Shown here piece after piece: positions 1-5,946 of a DNA stretch of 8,382 bases. Source of the DNA: Xanthobacteraceae bacterium. Lineage in GTDB: Bacteria; Pseudomonadota; Alphaproteobacteria; Rhizobiales; Xanthobacteraceae. A model generated the notes under the pieces. That model did not search any database. It was given only the letters and a program-made list of their open reading frames with translations, and was not told where the DNA came from. The stretch spans positions 1 through 8,382 of the forward strand of contig JASHYD010001250.1 in NCBI GenBank assembly GCA_030043175.1, read 5' to 3'. The stretch's first letter is position 1; each line of letters opens with the position of its first letter. The position numbers and the translations under genes are program-made.

Positions 1-98
1 ACGGGCCGGACCGGATAATCCTCAGCGAGGGCGACGCGCGGAAAAAGCGGGACCGAAACGACAGCCATGCGTAGGAGTTTGCGCCGCGAAAGTCTCAT
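1..98 (-). CDS. Bug/TctC-type tripartite tricarboxylate transporter substrate-binding protein, 5' end only
   Basis: Reading the minus strand from an ATG at 98 gives 32 complete codons before the window ends. The peptide begins MRLSRRKLLRMAVV, continues with a hydrophobic stretch, and reaches an A-L-A cleavage-like site followed by EDYPVRPV. The segment S-R-R-K-L-L-R fits a twin-arginine (Tat) signal. The YP-x-RPV motif just after the signal is the usual start of mature Bug/TctC solute receptors, which bind carboxylates in the periplasm for a TctAB-like membrane permease. Family members are about 320 residues, so roughly 90 percent lies outside the window. No well-spaced Shine-Dalgarno is visible (AGGA sits directly against the ATG), so a different start is possible. 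The family call rests on this short N-terminus alone and is an inference from signature residues. Confidence 0.68.
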   Translation of the reverse strand, partial: MRLSRRKLLRMAVVSVPLFPRVALAEDYPVRP

Positions 99-497
99 GT
101 CCTGCGCCAGTCGCAAATTGGCCCCTTAGCCCGAAGGCATTCGAGCCTCCCCAATTTGTAAGCCCACGCCGGATGACGGACAAGGTGGAATCCGCAGCCT
201 CCTCAGTCGGGCCGGGTATTTCGGTATAGGCCCGCGAGTTGTCGAGCTTCGATCTTGGGTTGGACCATTCAGAGCAACGTCTCACGTTGGCCCCACCCGG
301 ACCGAAGGACCGGCGCAAGCCACCGGCGGCCAATTGGGCATCAGCGGGCCTGCCGCCCGACCAAGACCAACAGTCAGTTGTCGCCTATTGACACGCTTGG
401 CCGCTTTCGTCTCCCACCACTGTATGAAGAGCCGGAGAGCGGAAGCAGCCAAATCGCCGCCCCCAATCGGGCCGGAGGCGTAGGGCGAAAACAAATA
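99..497. other. Gene-free stretch upstream of the Bug-type gene
   Basis: No reading frame here has a credible ribosome-binding site or a recognisable product. Minus-strand open frames cross it (a translation around 385-440 includes LFIQWWETKAAKRVNRRQ), but I cannot tie them to a family and they have no clear start. The stretch should contain the leader and promoter of the substrate-binding gene that begins at 98. I could not identify a convincing -35/-10 pair. Confidence 0.5.
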
Positions 498-529
498 CCC
501 TCCCAAGGTTTTTTCCAAGGGAGGGTTTT
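498..529 (-). terminator. Hairpin terminator downstream of the small secreted protein gene
   Basis: CCCTCCC at 498-504 pairs with GGGAGGG at 519-525. An inner GG/CC pair and two A-A mismatches enclose a T6 loop, and TTTT follows at 526-529. On the minus strand the hairpin lies 36 bp past the stop codon of the gene ending at 565 and is followed by T-rich TATTTGTTTT. On the plus strand it is followed by T4, so it may work both ways. Confidence 0.55.
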
Positions 530-564
530 GGCTGCCGAAGGGGCCGGCAGAAAGTAGGATTACG

Positions 565-795
565 TTACAAACAATGGGTGTTGCAGAACTGCCGGCCGCC
601 GATCCACTGACACGTGGTCGTGCAGCTGCCTGCAAGTTTCTGGCGAAGCAAAGACGGCTGCTTGATGATATCGATGGTGCTGGGCTTGGGCGCCGAAGGC
701 GCAGCCTGAGACTGCGGCGTAGCAACGCCAGTAGCGTTGGCCTCTGCAGCAGCGATGAAGCAAACGGCGGTGAGCAGAGAGGCGACGATACGCAT
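565..795 (-). CDS. Small secreted four-cysteine protein
   Basis: This predicted 76-residue protein has a signal peptide over residues 1 to about 21 (MRIVASLL, a hydrophobic core, then A-N-A). A low-complexity Ala/Pro/Ser/Gln linker follows, then a C-terminal domain with two CX3C pairs (SCTTTC, then FCNTHC) around the tract QWIGGRQ. Four cysteines after a signal peptide suggest two disulfides or a metal-binding fold in the periplasm; the true function is unknown. The ATG at 795 was chosen because GGAGGG at 801-806 lies 5 bases upstream. The in-frame GTG at 801 would overlap that site. Similar short secreted proteins with this cysteine tail are, from memory, common in Bradyrhizobium. The gene stands alone, is divergent from the gene at 1173, and has a hairpin terminator downstream. 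Confidence 0.78.
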   Translation of the reverse strand: MRIVASLLTAVCFIAAAEANATGVATPQSQAAPSAPKPSTIDIIKQPSLLRQKLAGSCTTTCQWIGGRQFCNTHCL

Positions 796-899
796 AGACA
801 CCCTCCGTAGTGCGACGGCACCGTGCCGCCGGGGACTGAGGGCTATCTCGCGAACGCCTTGCTAGTCGATGAGTCAGGTTAGTCGAACACTACGCAACC

Positions 900-905
900 A
901 TTATA
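900..905 (-). promoter_or_regulatory. Possible -10 element for the small secreted protein gene
   Basis: The minus strand reads TATAAT here, about 105 bases upstream of the ATG at 795. No good -35 hexamer lies 16-18 bases upstream; the nearest TTGAC-like sequence is only about 5 bases away. It could be a chance AT-rich hexamer, though it stands out in GC-rich DNA. Confidence 0.25.
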
Positions 906-1062
906 ACGTGAGTCAAAATGCCCGTGTTATCGACCTCGCACCGTAACGACCACGACAGGTCGGCTGATATGCAATGAGCCGCGATGATTGACGCCGACCC
1001 TTGGTCCGGTCGGGCCGCTGTCGGCCATTCTCTGCGGTTTTGCACCACGCGAAATCAGGTGT

Positions 1063-1075
1063 AACATTCAATGTT
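1063..1075. promoter_or_regulatory. Perfect 13-bp palindrome, candidate operator
   Basis: AACATT, one base, then AATGTT form a perfect inverted repeat about 98 bases upstream of the GTG start at 1173, in the gap between two divergent genes. The size and symmetry suit binding by a dimeric repressor or activator. No regulator gene is adjacent, so the role is inferred from position only. Confidence 0.3.
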
Positions 1076-1172
1076 GAGCGGGCAACAGATTATTTAGCCG
1101 GTGCTCGCATTTACCTTCCACCACTGCTGCCGCTCGGCTGACGAGCTGCAGAAACATCTGGGGAGGTACGCC

Positions 1173-2063
1173 GTGTTTTACCGAAAAGTGATCTGTGCAA
1201 TTGGAGTTGCCGGCGCTGTTATGATGATCTGCAACGGCCTCACAGCGGCTGACCGAGCGAGATACCCGGAATGGAGGGGCGCGTGGCAGACTTGGGTGCC
1301 CCCGGTCTCTATTGTTTCCCCGTCCGGTCTGCGCACGGCTGGCGGCCAGCCGTCGTTCGACCAGACCAAGCCGTGGGGAGGCGGACAGGAAGCCCCGCTC
1401 ACTCCGGAGTATCAAAAGGTTCTGGAGGACAGCATTGCCGACCAGGCGAGGGGCGGTCAGGGCAACAATTTTGACCGCGCCCGCTGCATGCACACTGGCA
1501 TGCCGCATATGATGACATTTGGGCCGCTGGAATTTATTGTCACGCCGGAAACCACCTATATTTTGACGCTCGACAGTCCGTACCGTCGTCGCATCTTCAC
1601 AGACGGACGCGATTGGCCCGAGGAAATTGTTCCGACGTATGCGGGCTACTCGATCGGGCGATGGCTCGATGAGGACGGCGACGGCCTCTATGAGGTGCTC
1701 GAAGTCGAAACGCGCGGTTTCAAAGGCCCCCGCGTCTACGATGCCTCCGGCCTGCCCCTCCATTTCGACAATCAGTCCATTTTCAAAGAACGGATTTTCC
1801 TGGATAAGGCCGATCCAAAAGTCATTCACGACGAAGTCACCGTGATCGACCATGCCTTGACGCGACCCTGGACCGTGGACAAAAGATATGTGCACGATCC
1901 AAATCTGCGTCCCGACTGGGAGGAGCTCAATTGTGCCGAAGGAGGGGGGTTGGCCGCCATCGGTAAAGAGATTTATTATCTTTCCGGTGACGGGCTGCTG
2001 ATACCCGCCAAAAAAGACCAGCCGCCGCCGGATTTGCGGTATTTCAAGCAGGGGACGAAGTGA
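1173..2063 (+). CDS. Secreted protein of unknown function with an EF-hand-like loop
   Basis: The predicted protein has 296 residues. The GTG at 1173 was chosen over the GTG at 1101 because GGGAGG at 1161-1166 sits 6 bases upstream and the shorter form starts directly with a signal peptide (residues 1 to about 26, ending L-T-A-A). The mature part starts with aromatic-rich YPEWRGAW. Residues 166-177 read DEDGDGLYEVLE, matching the 12-residue EF-hand loop with acidic positions 1, 3, 5, 9 and 12 and Gly at 6. Two cysteines (about 106 and 254) could form a disulfide. The C-terminus ends PPPDLRYFKQGTK. I recall similar proteins, usually unnamed, recurring in Bradyrhizobium genomes, often in several copies. 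Function is unknown; calcium binding in the periplasm is only suggested. No operon partner is present, since the next plus-strand gene is far away. Confidence 0.85.
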   Translation: MFYRKVICAIGVAGAVMMICNGLTAADRARYPEWRGAWQTWVPPVSIVSPSGLRTAGGQPSFDQTKPWGGGQEAPLTPEYQKVLEDSIADQARGGQGNNFDRARCMHTGMPHMMTFGPLEFIVTPETTYILTLDSPYRRRIFTDGRDWPEEIVPTYAGYSIGRWLDEDGDGLYEVLEVETRGFKGPRVYDASGLPLHFDNQSIFKERIFLDKADPKVIHDEVTVIDHALTRPWTVDKRYVHDPNLRPDWEELNCAEGGGLAAIGKEIYYLSGDGLLIPAKKDQPPPDLRYFKQGTK

Positions 2064-2308
2064 AGGCAAGACGTTAAGCGGCAGATTTTCACAACGCGCA
2101 CGTCGCAAACGTTCGGCTGTGGCTACGGCCCCACCGACAGCGGCTGTGCCTTCGACAGCGGAAGGGCCGGCCGGGGTGTTGAGGCGTGGCCGGCCGCGCG
2201 TTGTCAGGACATGCCCCGCCAGACTCCACAGGAGAGTCGCTGAGAGTCGTTTCGCGTCCCGCTGGGTAGGTGGCCGCCAGCCTCCAAAACGCACCGGTGA
2301 GTCCCTAG

Positions 2309-2338
2309 GAGTCTGTGGGGCCATTTGGGGCGGCTAGT
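2309..2338 (+). repeat. Imperfect dispersed repeat, left copy
   Basis: The segment around TGGGGCCATTT (2316-2326) matches 3903-3913 exactly. Similarity extends on both sides: AGGAGTC versus AGAAGTC before it, and GGGGCGGCTA versus AGGTCGGTCTA after it. The two copies bracket the rhomboid-like pseudogene. Confidence 0.4.
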
Positions 2339-2422
2339 AGGGGACGCCTTTCCTGGACGCTGCGTTGGTGGCCTCAGGGACTATGAGTACTCCTCCCCGT
2401 GCGATGATCCGAGAAACCTGAC

Positions 2423-2456
2423 GGCCGCGGAATTGGGTCTCATTTTTTCCGCGGCC
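2423..2456. repeat. Perfect 10-bp inverted repeat
   Basis: GGCCGCGGAA at 2423-2432 is the reverse complement of TTCCGCGGCC at 2447-2456, with a 14-base T-rich loop between. No T-run follows on the plus strand, so it is not a canonical terminator there. It lies about 115 bases past the minus-strand stop at 2572, where it might fold in a 3' untranslated region, or it may be an end of lost mobile DNA. Confidence 0.5.
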
Positions 2457-2571
2457 CCCCCCTGCCTTTCTGCTGCAACGATTTCAAAAGTGCCACTAAT
2501 CTCCGCTGCTGCTCCTGGATTGATAGCACCGGTGTGCCGTCCCGAATACGGAGCATTGTACGCTGTTCGAA

Positions 2572-3572
2572 TTATCTACCCAGCGTCTTCTCGATCGCCG
2601 CAATAGTCGCACGCGATTCCGCAGACAGAGTGACCCCGCCCGGCGTCAGCCCCGCATCCATATGACGTTTCGCGAACTTCCGGAACGTCTCATCATCCGA
2701 CGCACGCAGGCATGACTCCAGGACGCGACGTGCGTCCTCGTCATGCGTCCCCGCCGCCTGGCTAGTGACCAACATCCAATAGGCGTTCATTCTCGGCGCG
2801 AGAAACCGCAACCGCCGACTCAAAAGAGAGCGGACGGCATCGGTGCGTGCGCTGCGCCAGGACGTACAGACGGCAAAAAGGCAAATCGCGCGCTGGCAAA
2901 ACGGATGCGGCCGAGGCATAAGCCGCGATCATTTCATCGAGCGGACCAAGCTCTCCGAGCGCCCGAATTTCAAGCCATTTCAAGGCAGACATAACGACGC
3001 CTGCGCTGCGAGGCGAATTGTTCGGGTGTCGCTTGCAGTGCCAACCTGCGATAGTTGGCGACTTTTTGGTCGATCGATCCGAGGGCTTGTATGTCCCGAA
3101 GGGATGACGCAAAGCGAAATTGCCTGGAAGGATGAAAAAAGTAGGCCAGGCGTGCATAGAAGACCGCAGCCAGGTCATATCCGGCGGAAGCACGACGGAG
3201 CGCGAGGTGAAGCAGCAGGTTCGGCGTAAAGACAAATAATGAGAGAGCAGTCCCCACGATGTAGCCCGACCACTGCGGCACCCAAAGCACGGCGGCAATT
3301 CCTGCAGCCAGTATACAAACGTGAACGCTGATCCACGTTTTCCGATCCGGCCTTTGGCTTTTGGCGAAAGAGAAAGTGGCGACCAAGGACAAGAACATGA
3401 ATGTGCTTGCCGCCGAGGTCTGAACGCTGAAAACGTGGCGTGCGTGCAGCAGAGCGTACACGGATGACACCGCGAGGGCGAAGATGATGAGCCACCACAA
3501 TAATCGGATGATCGATTTGACCAGCAATGCAATTTCGTAGCGACAGGCGGCAAGGACAGATTGGATGTTCAT
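2572..3572 (-). pseudogene. Broken rhomboid-family-like gene, N-terminal half only
   Basis: From an ATG at 3572 the first frame encodes four hydrophobic segments (about residues 22-41, 53-70, 79-98 and 103-125), then FHPSRQFRFASSLRDIQALG, and stops at 2970. Homology-like sequence resumes in a second frame near 2990 (LEIRALGELGPLDEMIAAYA, then CRLYVLA) and in a third frame near 2855 (ARTDAVRSLLSRRL, YWMLVTSQAAG, VTLSAESRATIAAIEKTLGR) up to the stop at 2572. From memory, this order (membrane region, helical-repeat region with RALGELG-D and VLAFCGRTD-like motifs, then SAESRA) matches long Rhizobiales rhomboid-family proteins, whose catalytic six-helix GxS/H domain comes after SAESRA. That domain is absent here. 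Two frameshifts plus truncation make it almost certainly non-functional. The ATG at 3572 has only a weak ribosome-binding site. The family name is a moderate-confidence recall. Confidence 0.6.
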
Positions 3573-3893
3573 GTGGTCATTCGTTCGAGTTCGTGGCTCA
3601 CCGCGGTCAACTTCATCGCGACGGCCAAGTTCTCCCGCGTGGTTGGCCGGGTGCCATTCGCGAGCAAAGCTATAACACGCCCGCCAGCCTAAATCGTCTC
3701 CGGTCGCGGTTCGCGTGTGATTGCGCCATGTTACGCGGAGAATGCCCGTCGCCTCGCCAAGCCGAATTATTCCGAGTCTCCTGCCGTCGGATTTCAGGAG
3801 GCCTGTCGCGGTCTGCGCCACGTCGCAGAAGCGGATTTCGGGGGCTCAACCGGGGTCGCCGACAAGCAGGCGGAGATGCCCCGCCACACTCGT

Positions 3894-3924
3894 AGAAGTC
3901 CCTGGGGCCATTTAGGTCGGTCTA
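3894..3924 (+). repeat. Imperfect dispersed repeat, right copy
   Basis: This copy contains TGGGGCCATTT at 3903-3913, identical to 2316-2326, with flanking similarity. It runs directly into the triple TAGGTC tandem. Together with the left copy it brackets about 1.55 kb containing the rhomboid-like pseudogene. Confidence 0.4.
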
Positions 3925-3961
3925 GGTCTGGTCTAGGTCCCGGGCCTCCGGCAAGGCCCGG
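3911..3961 (+). repeat. Triple TAGGTC tandem followed by an 8-bp hairpin
   Basis: TTTAGGTC, TCTAGGTC and TCTAGGTC begin at 3911, 3921 and 3932, a period of 10-11 bases or one helical turn. Immediately after, CCGGGCCT (3940-3947) pairs perfectly with AGGCCCGG (3954-3961) over a 6-base loop. No T-run follows. Helically phased repeats near an integrase gene resemble arm-type recombinase sites, but that is speculation. Confidence 0.45.
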
Positions 3962-4046
3962 CTATCGCAGGCAACTCGGGCAAAGTCCCGAAGGGCGACC
4001 ATCCCCTAAACCCCCGCGGGGTCCGTTGGGCAGACGGAGGCCAAGA

Positions 4047-4133
4047 TCAAGCGATCAAGCGTGGGGCTTCGTCGATTGGTAATTCCCAATTGGTCGCCCA
4101 CATCCGGATCGTGATGGCGGGCTTACGCTTCAT
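4047..4133 (-). CDS. Possible 28-codon ORF downstream of the integrase remnant
   Basis: The minus strand from an ATG at 4133 encodes 28 residues, starting MKRKPAITIRMWATNWE and ending DEAPRLIA. A G-rich GAGGTGGG lies about 10 bases upstream of the ATG, somewhat far for a ribosome-binding site. The peptide is basic at the N-terminus with three aromatic residues and has no recognised family. It follows the integrase remnant in the same orientation, so it may be a minor element gene, the start of a lost gene, or chance. Confidence 0.25.
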   Translation of the reverse strand: MKRKPAITIRMWATNWELPIDEAPRLIA

Positions 4134-4159
4134 ATCGTGGGGTCCCACCTCTCGGGTTT

Positions 4160-4182
4160 GAGGGGCCTACCCCTCGTTTTTT
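4160..4182 (+). terminator. Rho-independent terminator (plus strand)
   Basis: GAGGGG (4160-4165), loop CCTA, and CCCCTC (4170-4175) form a perfect 6-bp stem followed by GTTTTTT (4176-4182). It works only in the plus direction. No recognisable plus-strand gene precedes it, so it may end a small RNA or a lost gene, or insulate the integrase region. Confidence 0.6.
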
Positions 4183-4342
4183 GGCCCGTGCAGCCCATTG
4201 AGTTCATTGGATATTCCGCCTGCTTAATTTGCGGAGTGGGACTATGCATCTCCGCAGCGCCTCGGCGCCTTCGGAGGCTTCTTGGCGGGGGTAGGTGAGG
4301 TGCACCTGCTCAATGCTCCTGCCGTGATCGCAGTATGATCGC

Positions 4343-5310
4343 TCAATCGATTTCATAACGAGGGAACCGCCGTAACGCATTCGCCATATCTTCCAACGTC
4401 GGGGCGCCATAAGCCCTCCCCTCTGTTGGAGGCGCGTGGCCCGTGATGGCATCTGACACGCGGTCGGAAATCCCGTGTCGGTCGGCGATCTGCTTGAATG
4501 TGTGGCGCCAGCCGTGAGTGGGGCTTGCTTCCTTGTCGGCAACGCCTATGGAGCGGACCCACTCCCCAAGACGGTTACGCGCTTGAACAGCCCGTGAGCG
4601 CTTGGGGTTCGTGATGTCTCTCGTGGATACCTCCTGGTCGGCGTAATAAAATAATGGCCCGTTGTCTTTCGACTTGACGAAGTCGAGGAAACCCTGAGCG
4701 ATCAGGTGTTCATGCAAAGGAACCGTCCTCGCCTGTCGGGTCTTGATTGGCCCTGCATCAGGTGTGATACGGAGGGCCTTGGTGCCGTCCCGCTCAATTA
4801 CGTCATGACTGCGTAGCTGCGTGATCTCGCCGGCCCGTGCTCCAGAATACGCGCAAATCCAAGGCACCCAACGGCGTGTGGCCATTGCGGGCGTTGTAGT
4901 GTCCTTGATTGCGCTGGCGTTGCTCAAGATCAGCTGCATCTCGTCGGTCCTGAAGGCTTGCGTCTCACGATGCCGCGCCTTCCTCGGAACCAGCACTGAG
5001 CAATCCACGAACGGATTTCGAGCAATTAATCGCTGTTTGACAGCCCATGTGCAGACCGCCTTGATGGCGGTGACCCAGACATCACCGTGAATGCGCTGCG
5101 CCTCTTCGTGACGAGAGCCATGACCCATTGTTGGGCTTCATCATCGGACAACGCGTCGATGTCACGGACGGCAAGGTGAGCGTCTAACGTGGTGAAAACG
5201 ACCCGCCAGCGACCCACAGTGCCGACAGCAAGACCAGCGGCGGGAATATAACCCTCGAATAGCTGCATAGCGGTCTTGCCGGGTCGAGGCGCTACGGGGG
5301 ATGTCGCCTT
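4343..5310 (-). pseudogene. Tyrosine recombinase (phage-type integrase), frameshifted and N-terminally truncated
   Basis: The C-terminal catalytic part is open from 5128 to the stop at 4343 (261 codons). It keeps the full active site: Arg98 in SGARAGEI, Lys129 in IKTRQARTVPL, His205 and Arg208 in THGWRHTF, His231 in TGHA, and the nucleophile Tyr240 in RAYGAPTLEDM. The core-binding (SAM-like) domain lies in another frame just upstream (about 5290-5095: MQLFEGYIPAAGL, GRWRVVFTTLDAH, then DEAQQWVMALVTKRRSA). It crosses to the catalytic frame (GDVWVTAIKAVCTWAVKQ) near 5085-5095 through an indel. The N-terminal domain usual in these roughly 400-residue integrases is not found further upstream. Family role: integration and excision of genomic islands or prophages. 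The broken frame predicts an inactive enzyme, leaving the island stranded. No tRNA attachment site is visible nearby. Confidence 0.85.
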
Positions 5311-5646
5311 GCGTACTCCGGCAGCGTTTGAATGGTACGGAATCCCGTTGCTCGACGAGATTCGTTCCTTCTCATCCGGCTTTCGAGCGCCGAGGTCGCC
5401 GCACCCGGGGTCGCCCCACATGGGCAGCCACGAGCATACGCCCCCGCCGCGTTGACGCCAGCGCGAGGGATCGTGACCGGGCTTGTGGCCCTTCAGGGCT
5501 GCGATTGGCACGGTAATTGCCGGCTAAGCCGCTGGGCCAGCGTTTTCCTCGCGCAGCCTTTTGCCTGGAACTGCCCCAAAGGATCACGAGAACAGGACGA
5601 TCGTTGAGGATCCTCGGCCTCAGATTTCTTGTTGGAGGATTTTCCT
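5311..5646. other. Gene-free stretch between the integrase remnant and the small membrane ORF
   Basis: No recognisable gene. Several overlapping frames are open on both strands, as expected for GC-rich sequence, without ribosome-binding sites. The missing integrase N-terminus is not seen in any minus frame. A small TGAGG/CCTCA stem at 5605-5622 precedes the ribosome-binding site at 5634. A plus-strand promoter for the gene at 5647 should lie here but could not be defined. Confidence 0.45.
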
Positions 5647-5901
5647 ATGTCATTTCGGCGTATCGCATTTCTCATTTGGCTGACCGTGGTGGCAGCGGCC
5701 GGGGTCACTATAGCTATCGACTATTCCTGTGAAAAATGCCGCGCCTACGAATACGTATCGGATAGTTTGCGACATCCCAGGGCTGGATCGTCCCATGCTC
5801 ACGAACCGCAAGAGCGTCTTCATCATGTTGGCCATGATGGCGAGGATCGCGGTTTTCGCATATATCGTCGAACGGTAATTCCTGTCGCCGACCGAGAGTG
5901 A
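5647..5901 (+). CDS. Small single-pass membrane protein, possibly frameshifted
   Basis: ATG at 5647 is preceded by a strong Shine-Dalgarno GGAGG (5634-5638) with 8-base spacing. The first 25 residues (MSFRRIAFLIWLTVVAAAGV and on) have positively charged residues followed by one hydrophobic segment, typical of a signal anchor. The rest, to 84 residues, contains CEKC and then His/Arg-rich sequence that does not look like a folded domain. Skipping one base near 5719 would instead give TIPVKNAAPTNTYRIVCDIP, LDRPMLTNRKS, and a second hydrophobic segment (VFIMLAMMARIAVFAYIV) ending at 5878. That looks more protein-like, so an indel is possible. No family is recognised. It faces the recombinase remnant and may be a resident gene or part of a junction. 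Confidence 0.45.
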   Translation: MSFRRIAFLIWLTVVAAAGVTIAIDYSCEKCRAYEYVSDSLRHPRAGSSHAHEPQERLHHVGHDGEDRGFRIYRRTVIPVADRE

Positions 5902-5922
5902 TCCGCCGCTGCCAGCAGGACA

Positions 5923-5946
5923 AGCGCGAATCTTGTCAGAGATCAT
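5923..5946 (-). pseudogene. 5' stub of a serine recombinase-family gene
   Basis: The ATG at 5946 overlaps the end of the preceding gene (stop 5936-5938) and has GGAGA (5952-5956) 5 bases upstream, a translational-coupling layout. The first residues, MISDKIRA, match how I recall rhizobial large serine recombinases of this cassette starting. After Ala8 the frame reads CPAGSGGSLSVGD and stays open to 5650, but without the conserved VYxRQS catalytic-serine segment that should come next. The recombinase body is absent from the window. The breakpoint lies near 5922. Confidence 0.45.

Larger units (their letters stand above)
2064..2571. other. Gene-free stretch with repeats
   Basis: No convincing gene is seen. 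Open frames on both strands lack ribosome-binding sites and family features. The stretch holds two copies of the palindrome GGCCGGCC (2165-2172 and 2188-2195), one copy of a short repeat shared with 3894-3924, and a strong inverted repeat at 2423-2456. If the rhomboid-like gene on the minus strand were complete, its protease domain should be encoded here, but none of the three minus frames gives recognisable rhomboid sequence. Confidence 0.5.
3573..4046. other. Gene-free stretch with hairpins and short repeats
   Basis: Open frames run through this GC-rich stretch on both strands, but none has a good start or a recognisable product. A plus frame from 3717 (beginning VIAPCYAENARRLAKP) has coding-like composition but no clear ribosome-binding site and no known family. 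The right side carries a triple TAGGTC motif, an 8-bp hairpin (3940-3961), a CGGG/CCCG mini-hairpin near 3977, and the palindrome CCCCGCGGGG near 4013. Confidence 0.45.

Noticed and set aside
282..821. A 179-codon minus-strand frame across the small secreted protein gene
   Set aside because: Low-complexity Ser/Leu/Arg composition in the overlapping part and no family. The 76-residue frame has the signal peptide, cysteine motif and ribosome-binding site.
2165..2195. Two GGCCGGCC palindromes 23 bp apart
   Set aside because: Short GC-only palindromes are common at this base composition, and nothing around them suggests a functional site.
1068..2324. A 418-codon open frame on the minus strand
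   Set aside because: It lies antisense to the secreted protein gene at 1173-2063, which has a signal peptide, a strong ribosome-binding site and family features. The minus frame has no recognised domain and is an expected shadow in GC-rich DNA.
4050..4200. A possible tRNA serving as the integrase attachment site
   Set aside because: No T-loop GTTCGA-type motif, acceptor-stem pairing or cloverleaf could be found on either strand, and no tRNA was found elsewhere in the window.
4204..4542. A 112-codon minus-strand frame overlapping the integrase C-terminus
   Set aside because: It is an alternate frame of the integrase catalytic domain. The integrase motifs lie in the other frame and end at a normal stop at 4343.
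5650..5922. Reading the 98-codon minus frame after MISDKIRA as a real recombinase variant
   Set aside because: After the first eight residues nothing resembles the catalytic-serine region or any recombinase domain. It overlaps the plus-strand ORF with the better ribosome-binding site.
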